Part shown: piece by piece, positions 1-7,822 of the stretch
How positions within the stretch are numbered: the first letter of the stretch is position 1
How the letters are laid out: each line of letters starts with the position of its first letter
NCBI GenBank assembly: GCA_900547125.1
Contig: URFU01000022.1
Location: forward strand, 1-22,341
Reading direction: 5' to 3'
Source of the DNA: an uncultured Collinsella sp.
GTDB lineage: Bacteria > Actinomycetota > Coriobacteriia > Coriobacteriales > Coriobacteriaceae
Length of the DNA: 22,341 bases
Made by a program: the position numbers and the translations under genes
The notes under the pieces: generated by a model
Told to the model about the DNA's origin: nothing
Databases searched by the model: none
What the model saw: only the letters and a program-made list of their open reading frames with translations

Positions 1-58
1 CGCTTTTTTGACTCACGCAGTGCCCTTGCGAATCGAAGGTGAATACTTTCCCCGTTAC

Positions 59-1027
59 CTAGTACTGCTCGATGCCCATGTAGCGACGAATCTCGGGGCT
101 GTGGTCGAACACCTTGCCGCGTGCGGCACGCAGCTCGCAGTTCATGGCGTAGATCAGCACCGGGTCCAGATAGGCACGGACGCTCGCCGGCACGGCTTCC
201 ATACCGTACTCCTTGGCATCGAGCACCATCAGCGTATCGGTATGCGTCTTAAGGAACGCCAGGGCGCGCTCGTCCATATCACGGCACTCGCTGGAGCCCA
301 TCTGCAGGAAGTAAAAAACGCCATCCTGAGTAGCCTCGAAGGGGCCGTGGAAGTACTCGGCAGAGTGGATGTAGCTGCAGTGCTGCCACTGCATCTCCAT
401 AAGAGAGCAGATAGCGAAACCGTAGGTCTGGCTAAAGTTGGGACCGCTGCCCAGAATGTAGAAGAACTCGTGCTCCTGGCAAAGCTTGGCAAAACGATCG
501 CCCAGCTCGGCATTTACCTTCTCACGTGCCGGGGGAAGAATCTTATCCATCTCGGCGATACCGGCATACATATCGGCAAGATCGGCGTAGCCCTCCTGCT
601 GATCGAGCAGCTCGGCCGCAAGCGACAGCGAAATGCCAGCGGGGACCTCGGCCTGCGGCACGCCCTCGCCCCACGGGTAGACCCACGTGGTCCACTTGCC
701 GGAGTCGATCTTGGATCCAGCGTTGTCGGTCTGGGCGATCACCGTAGCGCCGGCAGCAAGGGCAATCTCGCAGCCCTCGACGACCTCGGGGGTGTTGCCG
801 CTGTGGCTGCAGGCAATGACCAGGGACTTCTCGCCCAGACGACGCGGACGCATGATATCGAACTCGCGAGCCGTATAGATATACGAAGTGAAGGTGGTTG
901 CCTCGCGCTGCAGAAGCTCATGAGCCGGGATCAAATCGATCATGGAGCCACCGCAAGCAATCCAGTAGACGCTGTCGAACTTGCCCTTCTCGGCAATTGC
1001 CTCTTTGATCAGATCGTGTGCGTTCAT
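59..1027 (-). CDS. SIS-domain sugar-phosphate deglycase, FrlB/FraB-like
   Basis: A 322-aa protein of the SIS family that splits phosphorylated Amadori compounds (fructosamine 6-phosphates) into glucose 6-phosphate and a free amine or amino acid in the cytoplasm. The first SIS domain carries the sugar-phosphate loop CSHSGNTPE (about residues 73-81). The second holds Glu211 in LMEMQW and His227 in EYFHGPFE. Their 16-residue spacing equals that of the catalytic Glu214/His230 pair described for Salmonella FraB. The C-terminus RRYMGIEQY also fits FrlB/FraB. I chose the ATG at 1027 because AAGGAA lies about 8 bases upstream; an ATG 11 codons earlier has no such site. It is the last visible gene of a minus-strand operon. 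The family is clear; the exact amine partner (lysine, asparagine or other) cannot be read from sequence. Confidence 0.85.
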   Translation of the reverse strand: MNAHDLIKEAIAEKGKFDSVYWIACGGSMIDLIPAHELLQREATTFTSYIYTAREFDIMRPRRLGEKSLVIACSHSGNTPEVVEGCEIALAAGATVIAQTDNAGSKIDSGKWTTWVYPWGEGVPQAEVPAGISLSLAAELLDQQEGYADLADMYAGIAEMDKILPPAREKVNAELGDRFAKLCQEHEFFYILGSGPNFSQTYGFAICSLMEMQWQHCSYIHSAEYFHGPFEATQDGVFYFLQMGSSECRDMDERALAFLKTHTDTLMVLDAKEYGMEAVPASVRAYLDPVLIYAMNCELRAARGKVFDHSPEIRRYMGIEQY

Positions 1028-1089
1028 ATCCAGTTCCTTTCTTGTTTGGGCCGCAATCAATGACGTTGGTTGCGTGGCCGATAGTTGTT

Positions 1090-1941
1090 TTAGTCAATCA
1101 GATATTTCTCGAATGCGGCCATGTTCTTGGCATCAGCCGCCGCCGGGTCATCGTAGTAACGACCGTCCGTAATTTCCTGGCCCAGCATGCCGTCGAAACC
1201 ATGGGCGTTGAGTGTGGCAACGAAGGCGTCCATATCGTGCTTGCCATCGCCCCACACCAGATGGCCATACGGGTCACCGTCGATAAAGTGCATCTCGTGA
1301 ATTGCCCCATCACCAAAGGTGGCAAACCAGTCCTCGAGCGTCTCGCCAGCAACGCCCATCGCGGTTGTATCAACCATGGGCTGTAAGTACGGGCTCGCGA
1401 CCTCGTCAATCATGCGCTTCGCATCGGAAACCGTCGTCACAAGGTTGCTCTCCTCGGGACGCAGGCTTTCCATCGTAAGCACCAGACCGTGCTCGCCGGC
1501 ATACTCCGCCAGAATGGACAAGTGCTCGCGGCTGCGCTTCCAGGCTTCCTCGCGGTCCTCGTCCCAGTCGCCCCAGCCCGAGTTGATGGACATACGGTCG
1601 CACCCAAGTACCTCGGCAAGCTCAATGCCGTGCTTAAAATACGCCAGGCTGCGCTGTTCATGCAGCGGCTTGCGTGCGCAGTACTGCCAAGGATAGACAA
1701 CATTCTCGGGGCACAGAGTACGATACCTAAGCCCACGGTCTGCAGCCTTTTTCGCCAGGACCTCAGCCTCAAAGTAGCCCGTGTGGTCGAGCGTCACATG
1801 CGGCTCCGCACACCACAGCTCAATGGACTCAAAGCCCAAGCGCTGCTGCACATCAAGGAAGTAATCGAGCGACCACATGATGTAGTGGATATTCATGCCC
1901 GCAATCTGCTCGCGGTGCAGCGTCGGTTTGGATTCAGGCAT
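1090..1941 (-). CDS. Sugar phosphate isomerase/epimerase, FrlC-like TIM barrel
   Basis: A 283-aa protein of the xylose-isomerase-like TIM-barrel family, the normal length for FrlC (fructoselysine 3-epimerase) and tagatose-epimerase relatives. Candidate metal ligands appear in family order and at near-family spacing: Glu158 (TMESL), Asp191 (PMVDTT), His218 (MHFIDGD) and Glu256 (GQEITD). These would bind the divalent metal used for epimerisation at a ketose carbon. The ATG at 1941 is preceded by AAGGAGG, which lies over the stop region of the upstream amidohydrolase gene, so the two are probably translationally coupled. In this operon it most likely converts an alternative sugar epimer into the form used by the neighbouring deglycase. 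Substrate assignment is inference. Confidence 0.8.
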   Translation of the reverse strand: MPESKPTLHREQIAGMNIHYIMWSLDYFLDVQQRLGFESIELWCAEPHVTLDHTGYFEAEVLAKKAADRGLRYRTLCPENVVYPWQYCARKPLHEQRSLAYFKHGIELAEVLGCDRMSINSGWGDWDEDREEAWKRSREHLSILAEYAGEHGLVLTMESLRPEESNLVTTVSDAKRMIDEVASPYLQPMVDTTAMGVAGETLEDWFATFGDGAIHEMHFIDGDPYGHLVWGDGKHDMDAFVATLNAHGFDGMLGQEITDGRYYDDPAAADAKNMAAFEKYLID

Positions 1942-1942
1942 C

Positions 1943-3526
1943 TTATGCCTCCTTATTTCGATCGAACACGATTCGTCCGTCCGACATCGTCATATCAACC
2001 GCAAGATCACGTGCGTCGCGATAATCGAGGTCGAACACATCCCGATCGAGCACGCAGATATCGGCAAGCTTGCCGACCTCGAGCGTACCCAGCTCGTCTT
2101 CGCGCATCAGATCGTACGCGCCCCCGGCAGTCCAAGCGCGCAAGAGCTCGACAAGCGTCAGCGCGTTGGCCTCATTCACGAGCAGTCCGTCAGCGAAGAA
2201 TCCGCCGCACGCGCTGTAGATTGACTCGCCCAGGCTCGGAATCAGCAGCGGCAAATCCGTGCCACAGCACACTATGCATCCGGAATCTTCCATGCCGCGG
2301 CGATTCCAGCTGTGTAAAAGTCGCGTCTCGCCAATTTGTCGACGCATCATCGATAGGCAATCCTCGCGCCGGTCCAGCGTCAGAATCTGCGGATAGACCT
2401 CGCAAATTCCACCTAACTTGCCAAACTCGACAAGATCGGTCGGGTCAGAGTTCTCGAGATCGGTAATCGCATGGCGGCGAAGCATCCGTCCATGTTCGTC
2501 TCGAGGCAGAGAAGCATAGAGCGCCACGGTGCGACGAACGGCGCCATCGCCCTGGCAATGCAAGGAATATCGGAAGCCGTCAGCATCAATTGCACGCAGC
2601 TCGTTCTCAATCAGATCCCACTCCGGCTCCTCGACGACCGTCTTGCCGGCAGCGCCTGCATCGGCCGTGTCCTCATAGGGTTCAATCATCTCGGCAAGCC
2701 CCGCCCATACGCCGCGATCGGTCATACGGTTGAAGCCAGAAAAACGAACGAACGGTCCCCGGAAGCGCTCTCGTGCCTCGCGGGCATATGCCAGATTTGC
2801 ACCGGCACCCACCGGCTGCGACATCATAGAGACGCGAACCGTCAGCTCACCAGATTCCTCACGGCGAGCCATTTCGTCGGCAAAGCCGTAGTAGTCATCA
2901 AACGCCATCTCTTTGATGGCGGTAACGCCGCGCTCGTTAAGCATGCTCATGTAGTCCGAATACCCGGCACGCACCTCGGGCAGCGCGAGGAAATCGCTCA
3001 TCATGCGCCAGATCTTCTCGGCATAGCACGCCTGGGGTGCAAAGCCGTATCGCGCACTGGCGGCAGCGTTGAGAACGCAGGTCTCCGCTCCCGGTGTAAA
3101 GCAGACGACGGGGATATCGCCAAAACAATCGTCAAACACAGCTGCCGTATTTGCGTTCTCGACATCCGATGCCAACGTTTCGGGTAGGTTGTGGCCAAAA
3201 GCCGCCGCGCAATCCGGATGATCTTCTTTCCATGCACGCAAGAGCGACACGGCCTCTTTGGCATCAGCGATGCCGGACAGATCAGACCCCAACGCCCGCA
3301 GCGCCCAGCCTGTATAGAAGGTATGCACATCGATCAGGCCAGGCATGACGGTGCGGTCGCCCAGGTCAACTACCTCGTCCGCTTGGGTCAAATACGAAGC
3401 TACCTCGCACTTGGTGCCAACCGCCTCAATTCGATTGCCACGGACCGCTACGAAACCTTCAAACGGCAGGTCCCCCGTACCGGTAAAGACGCTCTTAGAC
3501 GTCAGGACCGTCAAACGATCAGACAT
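1943..3526 (-). CDS. Amidohydrolase family protein (YtcJ/Amidohydrolase_3-like), diverged metal site
   Basis: A 527-aa protein with the composite beta-sandwich/TIM-barrel layout of amidohydrolases. It has an N-terminal strand-rich start (ILTS-like, FTGTGDLPFEG), then PGLIDVHTF (residues 62-70), HCQGDGAV (323-330), CGTDLPLL (421-428), and the C-terminal LEVGKLADICVLD sandwich motif. Family members usually carry HxH after PGxxD; here it is His68-Thr-Phe70, so one metal ligand appears replaced. The usual K-x-x-x-DG strand is also not evident. His323 and Asp424 are kept. I chose the ATG at 3526: AGGTGG lies 5 bases upstream and overlaps the stop of the transporter gene. A GTG at 3535 is possible but leaves no room for a binding site. 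In the operon it could release or deacylate the amine moiety, but its activity may be unusual. Confidence 0.8.
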   Translation of the reverse strand: MSDRLTVLTSKSVFTGTGDLPFEGFVAVRGNRIEAVGTKCEVASYLTQADEVVDLGDRTVMPGLIDVHTFYTGWALRALGSDLSGIADAKEAVSLLRAWKEDHPDCAAAFGHNLPETLASDVENANTAAVFDDCFGDIPVVCFTPGAETCVLNAAASARYGFAPQACYAEKIWRMMSDFLALPEVRAGYSDYMSMLNERGVTAIKEMAFDDYYGFADEMARREESGELTVRVSMMSQPVGAGANLAYAREARERFRGPFVRFSGFNRMTDRGVWAGLAEMIEPYEDTADAGAAGKTVVEEPEWDLIENELRAIDADGFRYSLHCQGDGAVRRTVALYASLPRDEHGRMLRRHAITDLENSDPTDLVEFGKLGGICEVYPQILTLDRREDCLSMMRRQIGETRLLHSWNRRGMEDSGCIVCCGTDLPLLIPSLGESIYSACGGFFADGLLVNEANALTLVELLRAWTAGGAYDLMREDELGTLEVGKLADICVLDRDVFDLDYRDARDLAVDMTMSDGRIVFDRNKEA

Positions 3527-3535
3527 CACAACCAC

Positions 3536-4999
3536 CTACACCGGAAGCATGCCAGAGATTGCCGTTACGATCAGGCCAAAGACGACCATGAAAATGAAGA
3601 ACTTCCAAATGGTCTTCCACCATTGGCCAAACGAGATCTTTGCCACGGCAAGGCCGGCAACCGTCATGCCCGCCACGGGACTGATGGTGTTAATGGTCTG
3701 ATTAGCAAACTGGAGCGCGGTAACAGCGGCTTCGGGATTGAGGCCCATAAGCTCGGTCAGCGGACCCATGACGGGCATGGTGAGCGCCGCAAGTCCAGAG
3801 CTCGAGGGAACCAGCAAAGAGAGCAGGCCAAGGACGATATACATAAACGTGGTGTAGACGGCGGCGGGCGCACCGGCGAGTGCAGTAGCGAGCGCCTGGA
3901 GGATGGTGTCGATGATCATGCCACCCTCTGCAATGACCAGAATACCGCGAGCGATGCCGATGACGATGGCGGCGTACGCAAAGTCGGCAATGCCTTTAAC
4001 GAACTCCTCGGCGATCGTCTGCTGGTCAAGGCCGCCCAGGATACCGGCAAGCAAGCCCATACCAAGGAACACGGCGGAAATCTCATTCATGTACCAGCCC
4101 TGGGTAACAAGACCCCAGACGATAATGCCCATACCGCAGGCAAAATCGATAAGCACGAGCTTCTGACGGGTAGTAAACTCTTCCTCGATGGAGGCGTCGG
4201 TCACGGAAAACTCAACACGCTTGAGCTTGTCGTCCTCGTACGTAATGGACGACTCGGGGTTTTTCTTGACACGCATGGCATAGCGCATGGCCCATGCGAT
4301 ACCGACGGCAGTGAAGATGACCCAAGAAACGGCGCGCAGCCACAGCTGAGGATTGCCCTCGATACCAATGATGCCTTGGGCGATCAAAACATTAAACGGG
4401 TCGATGGTCGAAGCACAATATCCCAGGTTAGGACCAAGGAAGCAGATGATAAACGCCGTCATCGAGTCATACCCGATACCCATCATGATGGGAATGAAGA
4501 TGGCATAGAACGGCAGGGCTTCCTCAGACATACCAAACGTAGTGCCGCAAATGGACAGCAACGTCATCGTGATGGGAATGATGAGGATGTCCTTGTTCTT
4601 GAGCTTTTTAATCACACGGCTCATGCCGGCATTCAAAGCGTTGGTCTTGGTGATGACTGCGAACGATCCGCCAATCAATAAGACGAACGCAACGACGTCG
4701 GCAGCCTCCTGGATGCCCTTAGTAGGCGCTTGCAGGACCGCGAAGATATCCTGGCCCAGATTGATGGTCTCGCCGGTCTCGGAATCGGTGTAGTTCTTAT
4801 CGACCTGTTCATAGGTTCCAGCAACGGCGACTTCACGCTCGCCCGCCGCTGTCGAAATCGTCTTGCGCTGATACTGACCAGAGGGAACGATCCAGGTCAG
4901 GACCGCAAAGACAACGATCAGCAAGAACATGATCGTATAGACATGCGGTAATTTGAACTTAAAACGTCTGTTTGTCTTCTTCGCCTTCGTATCTGACAT
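3536..4999 (-). CDS. YfcC/DcuC-family membrane transporter
   Basis: A 487-aa polytopic membrane protein with a short basic cytoplasmic N-terminus (KAKKTNRRFKFKLPH) and about a dozen hydrophobic segments. The first is at roughly residues 19-38 (YTIMFLLIVVFAVLTWIVPS). The WIVPSGQY loop after helix 1, GTTFGMSEEALPFY, and LLVPSSSGLAALTMPVMGPL near the C-terminus are typical of the YfcC family, anaerobic dicarboxylate or amino-acid carriers related to DcuC. The start is the ATG at 4999, with GGAGG 6 bases upstream; an upstream in-frame ATG at 5059 lies in the promoter region. It is the first gene of the catabolic operon and presumably imports the substrate unphosphorylated. Since the deglycase acts on a 6-phosphate, a kinase must then exist elsewhere, perhaps left of the window. 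Confidence 0.85.
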   Translation of the reverse strand: MSDTKAKKTNRRFKFKLPHVYTIMFLLIVVFAVLTWIVPSGQYQRKTISTAAGEREVAVAGTYEQVDKNYTDSETGETINLGQDIFAVLQAPTKGIQEAADVVAFVLLIGGSFAVITKTNALNAGMSRVIKKLKNKDILIIPITMTLLSICGTTFGMSEEALPFYAIFIPIMMGIGYDSMTAFIICFLGPNLGYCASTIDPFNVLIAQGIIGIEGNPQLWLRAVSWVIFTAVGIAWAMRYAMRVKKNPESSITYEDDKLKRVEFSVTDASIEEEFTTRQKLVLIDFACGMGIIVWGLVTQGWYMNEISAVFLGMGLLAGILGGLDQQTIAEEFVKGIADFAYAAIVIGIARGILVIAEGGMIIDTILQALATALAGAPAAVYTTFMYIVLGLLSLLVPSSSGLAALTMPVMGPLTELMGLNPEAAVTALQFANQTINTISPVAGMTVAGLAVAKISFGQWWKTIWKFFIFMVVFGLIVTAISGMLPV

Positions 5000-5059
5000 A
5001 GATACCTCCAAAGAACTCGAGACTGCATCACATCTCGCTTCAACGCTTGCACAAGGCAA

Positions 5060-5078
5060 ACGTTCTATGACGTTCTAT
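5060..5078. promoter_or_regulatory. Direct-repeat operator candidate for the GntR regulator
   Basis: Two exact copies of acgttctat (5060-5068 and 5070-5078) are spaced by 10 bases, about one helical turn. They lie immediately downstream of the predicted -10 of the transporter operon promoter and so cover the likely transcription start. Position and repetition fit a repressor site for the adjacent GntR/UTRA protein. Binding is inference; the arrangement is a direct repeat, whereas HutC-type GntR sites are usually dyads. Confidence 0.4.
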
Positions 5079-5107
5079 AGATTACCAGCAGCTTTTTCCT
5101 TCATCAA
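5079..5107 (-). promoter_or_regulatory. SigA-type promoter of the catabolic operon
   Basis: On the minus strand, TTGATG (5107-5102) and TAATCT (5084-5079) are separated by exactly 17 bases, and point towards the transporter gene starting at 4999. The promoter lies downstream of the GntR gene's hairpin, so the operon appears to be transcribed independently of its regulator. Confidence 0.5.
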
Positions 5108-5167
5108 GATAATTTCAAACTGATTGCCGCGACGCGGTTGAACGGTTGCGTTTGCGCCGTGAACGGT

Positions 5168-5207
5168 ATGGAAACGCCCGGTGAGATGATCCACCGGGCG
5201 TTTCCAT
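5168..5207 (-). terminator. Perfect 16-bp inverted repeat after the GntR gene
   Basis: Arms 5168-5183 and 5192-5207 are perfectly complementary over 16 bases with an 8-base loop and a GC-rich core (gcccggtg). It starts 10 bases after the GntR stop codon. No long T tract follows on the minus strand, so it could be a terminator that depends on other factors or a transcript-end stabiliser. Confidence 0.6.
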
Positions 5208-5217
5208 TCGCAATGTC

Positions 5218-5961
5218 CTAGATGTCAAAAACGTAGCGAGACCCAACGATTCGCTGACGACCGATGATAAACGGCCGCCGCTGCTCATCGAAAAAGAAGG
5301 CTTCCATATAAAACAAGGGTTCGCCAACGGGAACTGCCAACAGTCGAGCGACCTCGGGCGACGCGCACGCGATCTCGAGTGTGCACGGGTCGGTAAACGC
5401 GGGCGTGCGGCCCGTCCGGTTGCGCACGAACTCAAAAATGGATTGGTTAGATAGAGGTACCGTTGATAGATAGGCGTTGTCCTCGTAAACGTATATGTTG
5501 TTCTCGAGCATGACAGGGACGCCATCGGCAGTACGCACACGCTCAACGCAAATCAAATCAGTTCCAACGGGAACACCAAAGAACTGCGCTTCGGTGGAAT
5601 CCGCCGGCAGTATCTTTCTCGAAATGACACACGCCCCCGCCTCCATTCCGTTAACGCGGCATGCGTCCGAAAAACTCTGAACGTCATCCTTCTGGCGAAT
5701 CTTGCGCTTAAGCTTGGGGGCATTGACAAACGTGCCTTTCCCCTGCCGCTTCGTTAGATAGCCCTGCTGGACGAGCTCCTCAATAGCGCGTCGCACGGTA
5801 ACGCGGCCAACTTTATAGCTCTCAGCCAATTCGAATTCGTTGGGTATCCGCGCGCCCGCCTTGTAGGCACCGGAGTTAATTTCGTTTTTAATGATATCGA
5901 TAACCTGTTGGTACAGCGGTATCGCTGCTTTACCGTCAGTTAGCCCTTCAGTCGGTGGCAT
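5218..5961 (-). CDS. GntR-family transcriptional regulator with UTRA domain (HutC subfamily)
   Basis: A 247-aa regulator of usual length for the HutC subfamily. Residues 14-78 form the GntR winged helix (PLYQQVIDIIKNEI, then IPNEFELAESYKVGRVTVRRAI and QGYLTKRQGKGTFV). The remainder is a UTRA ligand-binding domain (about 90-240) ending RQRIVGSRYVFDI; UTRA domains in relatives sense sugar phosphates or amino-acid derivatives. The ATG at 5961 is preceded by a GGGAGAGGG stretch. It sits directly upstream of, and in the same direction as, the Amadori-type operon, separated by a hairpin and a promoter. It therefore most likely represses that operon and is relieved by a pathway intermediate such as the phosphorylated substrate (inference). 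Confidence 0.9.
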   Translation of the reverse strand: MPPTEGLTDGKAAIPLYQQVIDIIKNEINSGAYKAGARIPNEFELAESYKVGRVTVRRAIEELVQQGYLTKRQGKGTFVNAPKLKRKIRQKDDVQSFSDACRVNGMEAGACVISRKILPADSTEAQFFGVPVGTDLICVERVRTADGVPVMLENNIYVYEDNAYLSTVPLSNQSIFEFVRNRTGRTPAFTDPCTLEIACASPEVARLLAVPVGEPLFYMEAFFFDEQRRPFIIGRQRIVGSRYVFDI

Positions 5962-5989
5962 ATACCCTCTCCCAGCACAATTAAGTCTA

Positions 5990-6030
5990 AAGCGGGCCCA
6001 AGGGCATTCAGCAAGCCCTTAAGCCCGCAT
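5990..6030 (-). terminator. Nested hairpin between HAD phosphatase and GntR gene
   Basis: An outer stem gcgggc/gcccgc (5992-5997, 6023-6028) encloses an inner stem aagggc/gccctt. On the minus strand the structure is followed by TTTAGACTTAATT. It lies in the 150-bp gap between the HAD gene end and the GntR start and could be a weak terminator or leader structure. Confidence 0.35.
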
Positions 6031-6064
6031 TAGCATTAAGTATGCTTGCTGCCGCACCAAAATG

Positions 6065-6089
6065 TCGGGTATTTACTCATCTGACCCGA
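6065..6089 (-). terminator. Small hairpin after HAD phosphatase gene
   Basis: A stem of tcgggt/acccga (6065-6070, 6084-6089) with a 13-base loop is followed on the minus strand by CATTTT. It lies 23 bases past the stop of the HAD phosphatase gene. The U tract is short, so the call is tentative. Confidence 0.35.
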
Positions 6090-6111
6090 AAAACGCGCAA
6101 CTACCGCGCTC

Positions 6112-6771
6112 CTAAGAAAGCGTGAGCAGCTCCGGCAGCTGGTCGATAATCTTGTCCGCGGCATCCTGGCTAAATCCAAAGCGCTCCTCGCGCTTGGCAA
6201 TGACTGTCAAGCCGGCTCGCTTACCCGCGGTAATGCCCGGAACGGAATCCTCAACGCAGCAGCAGCGATTCGCGGGCAGCCCCAGCAGATCCAGCGCATG
6301 CAGGTAGATGTCGGGCTCGGGCTTGCTCTCCTTAAACTGCTCGCCGCTCACCACATACTCAAAGGCATCCGACAGCCCGCATGCGTTGAGCACTTCCTCG
6401 ATGCTAACCATGGGAGACGAGCTGGCAAGCGCCACGCGAACGCCACGGCGCGGCAGCTCTCGAATCGTATCCACGGCGCCTGGGTTAATCAAAGCCTGAT
6501 AGTCGCGCGGACGCTTATGAGCCCATTCGTCCCAACGGGCCAACGCTTCCTCGCCAGTGAAATGCCCCTTACCGGCGCGCTCAAACCAATCGACCAGCAT
6601 ATGCAGGAAGAACTGATGCGAGGTACCGACCTGCCCATTCAACTCCTCTTGAGTCAGATTAAGCCCAAGCTCCTTGGCAAACGCGGCAGTCTCACCCAGG
6701 TAGTAATACTCGGTATCGACAATGACGCCGTCCATGTCAAAGATAACGGCGTCGAACGGAAATGCGGACAC
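6112..6771 (-). CDS. HAD-superfamily phosphatase, beta-phosphoglucomutase-like
   Basis: A 219-aa HAD hydrolase of subfamily IA. Motif I is FDMDGVIVDTE (nucleophile Asp12, acid/base Asp14). An alpha-helical cap follows (about residues 20-90). Motif II is ALASSS, motif III is the Lys in ESKPEPD, and motif IV is VEDSVPG. These indicate a Mg-dependent phosphatase or phosphoglucomutase acting on a small sugar phosphate; the substrate is not readable. I chose the GTG at 6771 because AGGGAGG lies 5-6 bases upstream and homology begins there (SAFPFDAVIF). An ATG at 6819 would give 16 extra residues encoded by the upstream terminator hairpin. The gene is separated from the next HAD gene by that hairpin, so expression may depend on read-through. 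Confidence 0.85.
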   Translation of the reverse strand: MSAFPFDAVIFDMDGVIVDTEYYYLGETAAFAKELGLNLTQEELNGQVGTSHQFFLHMLVDWFERAGKGHFTGEEALARWDEWAHKRPRDYQALINPGAVDTIRELPRRGVRVALASSSPMVSIEEVLNACGLSDAFEYVVSGEQFKESKPEPDIYLHALDLLGLPANRCCCVEDSVPGITAGKRAGLTVIAKREERFGFSQDAADKIIDQLPELLTLS

Positions 6772-6783
6772 GGCACCCTCCCT

Positions 6784-6812
6784 AACAAAAGGGCGCCCGC
6801 AAGCGGACGCCC
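6784..6812 (-). terminator. Rho-independent terminator after the Cof-type hydrolase
   Basis: The hairpin gggcgcccg/cggacgccc (6791-6812, one G-U pair, small loop) is followed on the minus strand by TTTTGTT (6790-6784). It sits 22 bases past the stop of the Cof-type gene and immediately before the ribosome binding site of the next HAD gene. Confidence 0.7.
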
Positions 6813-6834
6813 GAGCCATGCACTATCGGCGATT

Positions 6835-7677
6835 CTAACCCAGCAGCTTATCCAGCGCCACCGCAATACCATCTTCGTTGTTATTGGCGGTCACCATCTG
6901 GGCCACAGCCTTAACCTCATCGACGGCGTTGCCCATGGCAACACCGGTGCCGGCCCACTCAATCATAGACTTGTCGTTCTGGCCGTCGCCAAACGATACG
7001 ACCTCGCTGGCATCAATGCCGAGCTTGGGCAGGGCGCCCTCGAGCGCACGGGCTTTGTCGATACCGGGCGCCGTGTACTCAAAGTACCAGTCGGCCGTAA
7101 ACATGCCCGAAAGCGTCTGCTTAAAGGGCGCGTACATCTCCTCATAATGCGCCTGCAGATAGGCAGGGTCGCCCGCGGTGAGTAGCTTGTCCACGGGATA
7201 AGCATCAGCGACCTCATGCAGGCTCTCCACCTCGCGAATCTTAAGATCGCACGCGTCGCGCTCATACTTGACGATATTCTTCTGCGAGCCGTCAGGCAGC
7301 GTGATCATGCAATGGTACGAGTCCTCGACGTGCAGATCGCGACCAAGCGAAATCATGGGGATCACGTCGAAATTGCGCAGATGATCAATCAGACGGTGCA
7401 GCTCGTCAGCCGGCATGGCCTGGTCAAAAAGGATCTCATCGGTCTGAGCGTCGACCACATGCGCGCCGTTAAAGGCAACTAGCAGACCGTCATGGTTTTG
7501 GAGGTCGAGCTCCTGCGCCAAGGCGTGCAGCCCCCATGCGGGACGGCCCGAAGCCAAAATGAGCTTAATGCCCGACTCCTGCGCCGCGAGCAGCTTCTCG
7601 CGCGTACGCGGGCTGATGACCTTTTGATCGTTGGTGTGCGTACCGTCGATATCCATTGCGATGGCTTTGATTGCCAT
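6835..7677 (-). CDS. Cof-type HAD-IIB hydrolase
   Basis: A 280-aa protein of the Cof/YidA family, cytoplasmic Mg-dependent sugar-phosphate phosphatases. Motif I is AMDIDGTHTND (Asp9, Asp11), motif II LILASGRP, and the C2B cap occupies roughly residues 85-190. Lys near GIDKARAL is motif III, and SFGDGQNDKSM is motif IV. Length and motif spacing are normal. The usual DGTLL reads DGTHT here, a minor change. The ATG at 7677 follows AAGGAGG with good spacing. It is followed by its own terminator and then a second, unrelated-subclass HAD phosphatase in the same direction. The substrate is unknown. Confidence 0.9.
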   Translation of the reverse strand: MAIKAIAMDIDGTHTNDQKVISPRTREKLLAAQESGIKLILASGRPAWGLHALAQELDLQNHDGLLVAFNGAHVVDAQTDEILFDQAMPADELHRLIDHLRNFDVIPMISLGRDLHVEDSYHCMITLPDGSQKNIVKYERDACDLKIREVESLHEVADAYPVDKLLTAGDPAYLQAHYEEMYAPFKQTLSGMFTADWYFEYTAPGIDKARALEGALPKLGIDASEVVSFGDGQNDKSMIEWAGTGVAMGNAVDEVKAVAQMVTANNNEDGIAVALDKLLG

Positions 7678-7794
7678 ATGTGCCTCCTTGCATCGTTTTT
7701 ATCGCGCACTATCTTATCTGAGCCGGGACATGTTCGCATAGCGTGGCGCGTGACGGTTGCAAAACCACCCCATTTGAAAAAACGCAAAAAAGTA

Positions 7795-7822
7795 CTTGCA
7801 AAGACGCGTTCAGACATATAAG
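7795..7822 (+). promoter_or_regulatory. Candidate promoter upstream of the 8167-11035 cassette
   Basis: CTTGCA/TTGCAA (7795-7801) and TATAAG (7817-7822) are separated by 15-16 bases, preceded by an A-rich stretch (catttgaaaaaacgcaaaaa) resembling an UP element. It points to the cassette and would give a leader of over 300 bases. Spacing is slightly short. Confidence 0.4.

Noticed and set aside
3191..4681. 496-codon plus-strand open frame across the transporter and amidohydrolase
   Set aside because: It spans two clear minus-strand genes and their junction and encodes an implausible Asp/His/Gly-rich protein.
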